NCBI GenBank assembly: GCA_033853925.1
Contig: JAWOLC010000077.1
Coordinates: forward strand, 1-29,684
Direction: 5' to 3'
Length of the DNA stretch: 29,684 nucleotides
Source: JANXPZ01 sp033853925
Lineage (GTDB): Bacteria; Eisenbacteria; RBG-16-71-46
Each line of letters starts with the position of its first letter. Positions within the stretch are counted from its first letter, which is position 1. Below are positions 24,520 through 29,684 of this stretch, one piece after another. The notes below the pieces were generated by a model, which saw nothing but the letters and a program-made list of their open reading frames with translations, did not search any database and was not told the DNA's origin. Position numbers and translations under genes: made by a program.

Positions 24520-27500
24520 GCGCGGCGCTCGCCGTCTGGCTGCTCCTGGCTCTGGCTCCCCGTCCAGGCCTGGCCCGGACCGGCGCCGGAGACGCGAGGC
24601 CGGGCCGGCACGCGGCCTGGCGATCCATCCAGTCGGAACACTTCCGCGTCTACTTCCCCGCCGGCCTGGACAGCCTGGCCTGGCGGGTGCTGGACCTGGC
24701 GGGGGAGGCGGACGGGATGCTCGCCCGGCGGCTGGGACACGCGCTGGACCACCGTATTCCCATCATCCTCGACGGCGCCTACGGCGGCTCGTCGCCGGGA
24801 GCCCCGACGGTGGAGGCGGAGCCGCCGCTCGGCGTCTTCCGCGAGCGGTTCCAGAACGCCCTGGCCGTGCCCTTCACCGGCTCGTACGAGGACCTGCGGC
24901 ACGCCGTCGTGCACGAGCTGGCGCACGCCTTCCTGCTCGATCTGCTCTACGAGGGTTCGGCGGCACGGCTGCTCTCGCGTGCGTCCTTCTCCTCGCTGCC
25001 GCCTTGGTTCTCCGAAGGTCTGGCCGAGTACCTGGCCGTCGGCGCCAGGCCCGAGAGCGACGTGATCCTGCGCGACGGGGTCGTGGAGGGTGGCCTGCGT
25101 CCCCTGGGCCTGGTGAGCGGTGCCCTGGCCTACGCGGAAGGTCGCTCCGCCGTCGGCTACCTGGCGGAGCGCTACGGCGAGGACCGCCTGCGCGAGCTCG
25201 TGCGAGCCTTGGCCAGGACGCGGAGCTTCGAGCGCGCGTTCCGCCGGGCGGTCGGGGTCGGAGAGAAGAAGTTCGAGGAGGAATGGCGGGAATGGCTGCG
25301 GCGCGAGTATTGGCCCTCGGCGGCGCGCGAGCGCGGCCCGGCGGCGTTCGGACGCCGGCTCACCGATCACCTGCGGGACGGGAGCGCGCTCAACACGGCC
25401 CCAGCCGTCTCGCCCCAGGGAGATCGCATCGCCTACTTCTCCGACCGCCGGGACTTCACCGACGTCTACGTGATGTCCGCCAGCGACGGGAAGCTGCTGC
25501 GCCGCGTGACCCGAGGCCAGCGGGGAACGCTCTTCGAGTCGCTGCCCTCGCTGCGCAGCTCGCTCACCTGGTCGCCCGACGGCAGCCGGCTGGCGCTCGC
25601 CGTCCGCTCGGGCGGCCGCGACTGGCTGGGCATCGTCTCGGCCGAGTCGGGGCGCCTGCTGCGTCGCTTCGATCTCGGCTGCGACGCCCTGGCCTATCCG
25701 GCCTGGTCGCCGGTGGCCGACACCCTGGTCGTGGCCGGCGTCCGGGGCGGGCGCTCCGATCTGTGGCTCGTGGACGCGAGGAGCGGCGCGACGCGCCGGC
25801 TGACGGACGACGATTGGGACGAGATCGAGCCGTGCTGGACGCCGGACGGGCGCACCATCACCTTCGCCTCCGACCGGCCGGCGCCCGTGACGCTGGCGGC
25901 CGAGCCGGCGGCGAGTGGGTTCGGCGGCTACGGCCTGTTCGATCTGGATCCGGCGACCGGGGCGATCACCCCGCGGCTGCGCCCGGTGGGGGGCGCGCGC
26001 TCCCCCGCGTGGTCGCCCGACGGGCGCAAGCTCGCCTTCGTCACCGAGCGGGACGGCGCTCCGAACATCGTTCTCGACGACACGGGCGCGGGCACCTTCA
26101 CCCTGATCACCGACGCGCTGGCGGGCGTGTCGAGCCTGTCCTGGTCGCGGCAGGACGACCGGCTGGTCTACTCCGCGTTCGACCACGGCGGTTACGACAT
26201 CTTCGCGGTGCGCGAGCCGCTCTCCGTGGACGCGGTGCTGGCCCGGCTGCGGCGGGAGAGGCCGCAGGCCGTGCTGAGCCCGGACAGCCTGCTCGCGGGA
26301 GCGGGGGAGGCGGCGTCCCGCGATTCGGCGGCGGGCGCCTCGTCCGAGCCGGTCTCCCCGGAGCCCGCGCGCGCCGGGGCAGGAGACGACTCGACGGCGA
26401 CCGGCGCCGGCCCGGCCGCGCTCGCCCGCGAGCCCCGCGCTCCGTTCCGGCTGCCGGACTCGCTGCGGGCCCAGAGGGCGCAGCCCTATCGCGTGCGCTT
26501 CGTTCCCGAGGAGGCCGGCCTCGGTGTCCTGGGCGGGCCCGGCTACGGCTTCGCCGGCAGTGCCGAGCTGGCCTTCCGCGATCTGCTCGATGAGCACGCG
26601 ATCGAGGCGCGGGCCGAGGTGTTCGGCGGCTCGGCCGACGAGACGAACGGGCTCGTGGTCTATCGCTACCTCCCGCGCCGCCTGGACCTGCGCGCCGGGT
26701 TGTTCCACCTGAAGGATGTCTACGCCTCCGGCGTGGGCAGCGCCGCCGAGGCCCTGGCGAGTCCGCGCCTCTACTCGGTCCCCGCCGCGGGGGCCCTCGT
26801 CGGCGCCTCGCTCCCCCTCGACCACTCCCGCCGGCTCGACCTGGATGTCGTCCAGATGTTCCTGCGCCTCGCGACCGGCCTGCCCGGCGAGCCGCTGCCG
26901 GCGCGCTCCGCCAGCTCCCCGACCCTCTCGCTGGTCGAGGATGCCGCGCTGTGGGGCCGCACGGGGCCGGCGAACGGCACTCGCTACCGGCTGACCTACG
27001 CCCCCTCGTTCCCCTGGCTCGCGCACGGGCTCGCCTACCAGACCGTGATGTTCGACGGCCGGCGCTACTGGGATCTCTCGCGGGGCTACACGCTCGCCAC
27101 CCGCCTCCTGGCCGGGCGCAGCGATGGCCGCGACGCTCAGAGCTTCGCCGTGGGCGGCTTCTCCACCTTGCGCGGCTATCCCGACTACGACCGCGCCGGC
27201 ACCCGGATGGCGATCGTCAACGCCGAGCTGCGCTTCCCGTTCGTCGAGCGGCTGGGCGTCGTGGGGCCGCTTCCCCTCGGGGGGCTGGATCTCCGCGGCG
27301 CGGTGTTCGCCGACGCGGGGGCGGTGTGGAACCGGGGCGAGCCGCTGCGCCTCACCACGGTCGTGGACGGCAAGCGCCGGCTGGACACGCCGCTGGTCGG
27401 CTTCGGCTTCGGCGCGCGCACGCGGATCGCGCCGCTCGTGCTCAAGCTCGACGCCGCCTGGCATGCCGATGTCGGCGGCGTGGGCGGCCCGCGCTGGGAG

Positions 27501-27524
27501 TTCAGCGTCGGCCCCGAGTTCTGA
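24507..27524 (+). CDS. Secreted peptidase-like / PD40 beta-propeller / Omp85 barrel fusion protein
   Basis: A 1005-residue outer-membrane protein with three parts. A signal peptide (about 1-23) leads into a gluzincin-like peptidase region with HELAH (136-140) and FSEGLAEY, where Glu170 is the probable third zinc ligand. TolB/PD40 beta-propeller repeats follow (about 290-570), with recurring SPDG, DGRKLAF and NIV-type blades. An Ala/Ser/Pro-rich linker (about 590-640) leads to an Omp85-type barrel with GGFSTLRGY (Arg889, the loop-6 motif) and a terminal Phe. POTRA domains are not visible. GTG 24507 has AGAGGAGG five bases upstream. It follows tamB by 69 bases. Function is unknown; protease activity coupled to surface export or assembly is inference. 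Confidence 0.85.
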   Translation: MRQVSAALAVWLLLALAPRPGLARTGAGDARPGRHAAWRSIQSEHFRVYFPAGLDSLAWRVLDLAGEADGMLARRLGHALDHRIPIILDGAYGGSSPGAPTVEAEPPLGVFRERFQNALAVPFTGSYEDLRHAVVHELAHAFLLDLLYEGSAARLLSRASFSSLPPWFSEGLAEYLAVGARPESDVILRDGVVEGGLRPLGLVSGALAYAEGRSAVGYLAERYGEDRLRELVRALARTRSFERAFRRAVGVGEKKFEEEWREWLRREYWPSAARERGPAAFGRRLTDHLRDGSALNTAPAVSPQGDRIAYFSDRRDFTDVYVMSASDGKLLRRVTRGQRGTLFESLPSLRSSLTWSPDGSRLALAVRSGGRDWLGIVSAESGRLLRRFDLGCDALAYPAWSPVADTLVVAGVRGGRSDLWLVDARSGATRRLTDDDWDEIEPCWTPDGRTITFASDRPAPVTLAAEPAASGFGGYGLFDLDPATGAITPRLRPVGGARSPAWSPDGRKLAFVTERDGAPNIVLDDTGAGTFTLITDALAGVSSLSWSRQDDRLVYSAFDHGGYDIFAVREPLSVDAVLARLRRERPQAVLSPDSLLAGAGEAASRDSAAGASSEPVSPEPARAGAGDDSTATGAGPAALAREPRAPFRLPDSLRAQRAQPYRVRFVPEEAGLGVLGGPGYGFAGSAELAFRDLLDEHAIEARAEVFGGSADETNGLVVYRYLPRRLDLRAGLFHLKDVYASGVGSAAEALASPRLYSVPAAGALVGASLPLDHSRRLDLDVVQMFLRLATGLPGEPLPARSASSPTLSLVEDAALWGRTGPANGTRYRLTYAPSFPWLAHGLAYQTVMFDGRRYWDLSRGYTLATRLLAGRSDGRDAQSFAVGGFSTLRGYPDYDRAGTRMAIVNAELRFPFVERLGVVGPLPLGGLDLRGAVFADAGAVWNRGEPLRLTTVVDGKRRLDTPLVGFGFGARTRIAPLVLKLDAAWHADVGGVGGPRWEFSVGPEF

Positions 27525-27555
27525 GGAAGGGGCGCGGCCGCCGCGGGCTCACGGG

Positions 27556-27585
27556 TTGGACGGTGCGCGGTCTTTTCGCTAGATT
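27556..27585 (+). promoter_or_regulatory. Predicted promoter for the UvrD/PcrA helicase gene
   Basis: TTGGAC (27556-27561) is followed by 18 nt and TAGATT (27580-27585) within GCTAGATTGCGG. Its -35 is weaker than those before rplM and recJ, but the -10 and the following TGCGG match closely. Transcription from about 27592 gives a leader of about 38 nt to the TTG start. Confidence 0.55.
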
Positions 27586-27629
27586 GCGGCCTCACTCGGC
27601 GAAACCCCCTCCCGATCCGACGAGCACAC

Positions 27630-29684
27630 TTGAGCCTCCTCGACAGCCTCAATCCCGAGCAGCGCCGGGCCGTGGAACACCCGGGTGGCCCGGTGCTCGT
27701 GATCGCGGGCGCCGGCAGCGGCAAGACCCGCGTGCTCACGGCGCGGATCGCCCGCCTGCTGGCCGACGGCGTGCCGGCTCGGGCGCTGCTGGCCTTCACC
27801 TTCACGAACCGGGCCGCGCGCGAGATGCGCGAGCGCATTCAGGCCGCCGTGGGCGAGGCGCAGCGGGAGCTGTGGGTGGGGACGTTCCACGCCACCTGCG
27901 TACGCCTCCTCCGCCGCGAGGCGGCCGCGGCCGGCCTGCCGCGCGACTTCGCCATCTACGATCGCGAGGACCAGGAAGGCGTGATCCGCGGGCTCGTGCG
28001 GCGGCTCGAGCTGCCGGAGGGCGCGTATCGCGTCGGGGCGGTGCTGGAGCGCATCTCGGGCGCGAAGAACGCCCTGGTCGCGCCGGCCGAGTTCGAGCGT
28101 CTGGCCGTGAGCCCGTACGAGCGGCGCCTGGCCGAGCTCTACGCCCTCTACGAGCGCGAGCTGCGCGGCAACGGCGCCCTGGATTTCGACGACCTGATCG
28201 CCTGGACCGTGCGCCTGCTGCGCGATCGGCCGGAGGTGGGCGAGCGCTACGGCCGCCGCTTCCAGCACGTCCTCGTGGACGAGTACCAGGACACGAACCA
28301 CGCGCAGTTCCGGCTGGTCGCCCTGCTGGGCGCCGTGCATCGCAACGTCTTCGCCGTGGGCGACGACGATCAGTCCATCTACGGCTGGCGGGGAGCCGAT
28401 CTGGGCAACGTGCTGGACTTCGAGCAGGCCTTCCCCGGGGCGGTGGTGCTGCGGCTCGAGCAGAACTACCGCTCGACGAGCACGATCCTGCAGGCGGCCA
28501 ACGCCGTGATCGCCAACAACCGGGCGCGCAAGGGCAAGACCCTGTGGTGCGAGCGGGGAGACGGGCCACGACTGCGCTTCGCCCTGGCGGCGGACGAGGC
28601 CGACGAGGCGGCCTGCGTGCGGCGCTTCCTGGAGGAGCACCGGCGCCGGGGCGGACGGTTGGCCGAGACGGCCGTCCTCTACCGGACGAACTTCCAGTCG
28701 CGGGCGCTCGAGACCGAGCTGCGGCTGCACGGGCTTCCCTACGAGGTGATCGGCGGGGTGGCCTTCTACCAGAGGCGGGAGGTGAAGGACCTGCTCGCCT
28801 ACCTGAGGCTCGTGGCGAACCCGGCCGATTCCGTCGCCTTCTGGCGGATCTGGAACACGCCGCGCCGCGGCCTCGGGCCCGCCGTGCGTGCGCGCGTGGA
28901 GGCGGCGATGTCCGGCGGCCTGCCGGCGCCCGAGGCGCTCCGCCGGCTGCTGGCCGAGGGCGCGTTGAGCGGGGCGGCGGCGCGAGGGGCCGGCCGCCTG
29001 CTCGGCGTGCTGGACGACCTGCGCGCGCATCTCGCGGATCCGGTGGACGCGCTCCTCGTGCGCCTCGTCCATGCCACCGGCTACGTGGAGCACCTCGAGG
29101 CTCAGGGCGAGGGCGATCTGGCCGACCGCCGGGCCAACGTGGAGGAGCTGGTGGCGGCGGCAGGGAGCTTCGCCGCGTCGGTCGCGGAAGCCGGGGCGGG
29201 GGAGCCGGGCGAGGAGCCCGCTGCGCCGGCGTCGGGCGCGCCCCTCCTCGACTTCCTCGCCGAGACGGCGCTCCTGGGTGACGCCGATCGCCTGGCCGAG
29301 GGCGTGGACCGAGTCCTCCTCCTGACCGCGCACAACGCGAAGGGCCTGGAGTTCGACGTGGTGGTGGTGACCGGCCTCGAGGAGGGGCTCTTCCCGCACG
29401 CCTCGTCGCTCGAGGACGAGGGCGAGCTCGAGGAGGAGCGCCGGCTCTTCTACGTGGCCCTCACCCGCGCCCGCGAGCACGTGCTGCTCACGGCGGCGGC
29501 GGCGCGCCGACGCTTCGCGGCGCTCGGGGGAGTGGCGGCCGCGCCCGTGTCGCGTTTCGTGGGCGAGATCCCCGCGGAGGTCCTCGAGCGCGAAGTCTCG
29601 CCGGCCTTCGCCTGGCGGGGCCACGACGAGGGCGGGGGCTGGCGCGGCGCGCGGGCGGCGCGCCCGCGGCACGGCGGCGCGGAG
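27630..29684 (+). CDS. ATP-dependent DNA helicase UvrD/PcrA (SF1A), cut by window end
   Basis: A 3'-5' DNA helicase of repair and replication. All SF1A motifs are visible: Q motif LNPEQ, Walker A AGAGSGKT, TFTNRAAREM, GTFHATC, motif II VDEYQD, motif III GDDDQSIYGWRGA, motif IV EQNYRST, motif V AHNAKGLEF and motif VI FYVALTRA. The frame runs 685 codons without a stop to the right edge, so the C terminus is missing. TTG 27630 is chosen because it precedes the Q motif, fits the predicted promoter, and no ATG or GTG lies between. There is no strong Shine-Dalgarno. PcrA and UvrD cannot be told apart from the fragment; RecB-like enzymes are excluded by length and motif spacing. Confidence 0.95.
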   Translation, partial: MSLLDSLNPEQRRAVEHPGGPVLVIAGAGSGKTRVLTARIARLLADGVPARALLAFTFTNRAAREMRERIQAAVGEAQRELWVGTFHATCVRLLRREAAAAGLPRDFAIYDREDQEGVIRGLVRRLELPEGAYRVGAVLERISGAKNALVAPAEFERLAVSPYERRLAELYALYERELRGNGALDFDDLIAWTVRLLRDRPEVGERYGRRFQHVLVDEYQDTNHAQFRLVALLGAVHRNVFAVGDDDQSIYGWRGADLGNVLDFEQAFPGAVVLRLEQNYRSTSTILQAANAVIANNRARKGKTLWCERGDGPRLRFALAADEADEAACVRRFLEEHRRRGGRLAETAVLYRTNFQSRALETELRLHGLPYEVIGGVAFYQRREVKDLLAYLRLVANPADSVAFWRIWNTPRRGLGPAVRARVEAAMSGGLPAPEALRRLLAEGALSGAAARGAGRLLGVLDDLRAHLADPVDALLVRLVHATGYVEHLEAQGEGDLADRRANVEELVAAAGSFAASVAEAGAGEPGEEPAAPASGAPLLDFLAETALLGDADRLAEGVDRVLLLTAHNAKGLEFDVVVVTGLEEGLFPHASSLEDEGELEEERRLFYVALTRAREHVLLTAAAARRRFAALGGVAAAPVSRFVGEIPAEVLEREVSPAFAWRGHDEGGGWRGARAARPRHGGAE

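Noticed and set aside
27527..27550. CGCGG/CCGCG hairpin after the peptidase-Omp85 gene as a terminator
   Set aside because: It is short, without a T-run, and not stronger than background in GC-rich DNA.
1..29684. CRISPR arrays, tRNA genes, insertion sequences, phage or plasmid genes
   Set aside because: I found no regular direct repeats, tRNA-like cloverleaf, transposase or integrase motifs, and gene packing leaves little room for them.

Overview
This is a gene-dense, very GC-rich (roughly 70% or more by eye) chromosomal core segment from a Gram-negative (diderm) bacterium. I read 22 protein genes, all on the + strand; the last runs off the right edge. I recognise no tRNA, rRNA, CRISPR array, insertion sequence or phage gene. 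The lipopolysaccharide-type glycosyltransferases, RseP, a TamA/TamB pair and a second Omp85 barrel all imply an outer membrane. The gene content, the short EF-Ts and the peptidase/beta-propeller/Omp85 fusion suggest an uncultured FCB-like lineage (Eisenbacteria- or Gemmatimonadota-like). That placement is inference and I cannot confirm it from the sequence.

Layout. (1) 37-2007: a membrane GT-C/TPR protein related to the TMTC family. (2) 2120-7108: recJ, rel, dtd and maf, a tight run of DNA repair, stringent response and nucleotide/tRNA quality-control genes in which each start overlaps the previous stop. (3) 7255-10922: rplM, rpsI, rpsB, tsf, pyrH and frr, the translation block. (4) 10965-13762: uppS, cdsA and dxr, for isoprenoid, undecaprenyl and phospholipid precursors. 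(5) 13852-16787: three glycosyltransferases (GT9, GT2, GT4) probably for LPS core, lying between dxr and rseP, which are neighbours in many bacteria. (6) 16883-27524: rseP, tamA-like, tamB-like and a 1005-residue secreted metallopeptidase/beta-propeller/Omp85 fusion, an outer-membrane biogenesis block. (7) 27630 to the end: a UvrD/PcrA helicase, truncated by the window.

Regulation. Four transcription-unit starts (before recJ, rplM, rseP and the helicase) carry the same promoter pattern: TTGAC-like, exactly 18 nt, TAGNNT, usually within GCTAGNNTGCGG. Other structure outside the genes includes a 12-bp hairpin between rpsB and tsf, a structured rplM leader, and three arginine-rich mini-ORFs at gene junctions whose starts or stops overlap or abut the neighbouring genes. 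About half the genes appear to start with GTG or TTG. No gap between genes exceeds 300 bases.

The most interesting item is the fusion gene at 24507-27524. It is an Omp85-type barrel in which the usual POTRA domains appear to be replaced by a gluzincin-like peptidase and a TolB/PD40 propeller, and it lies directly downstream of tamA-tamB.
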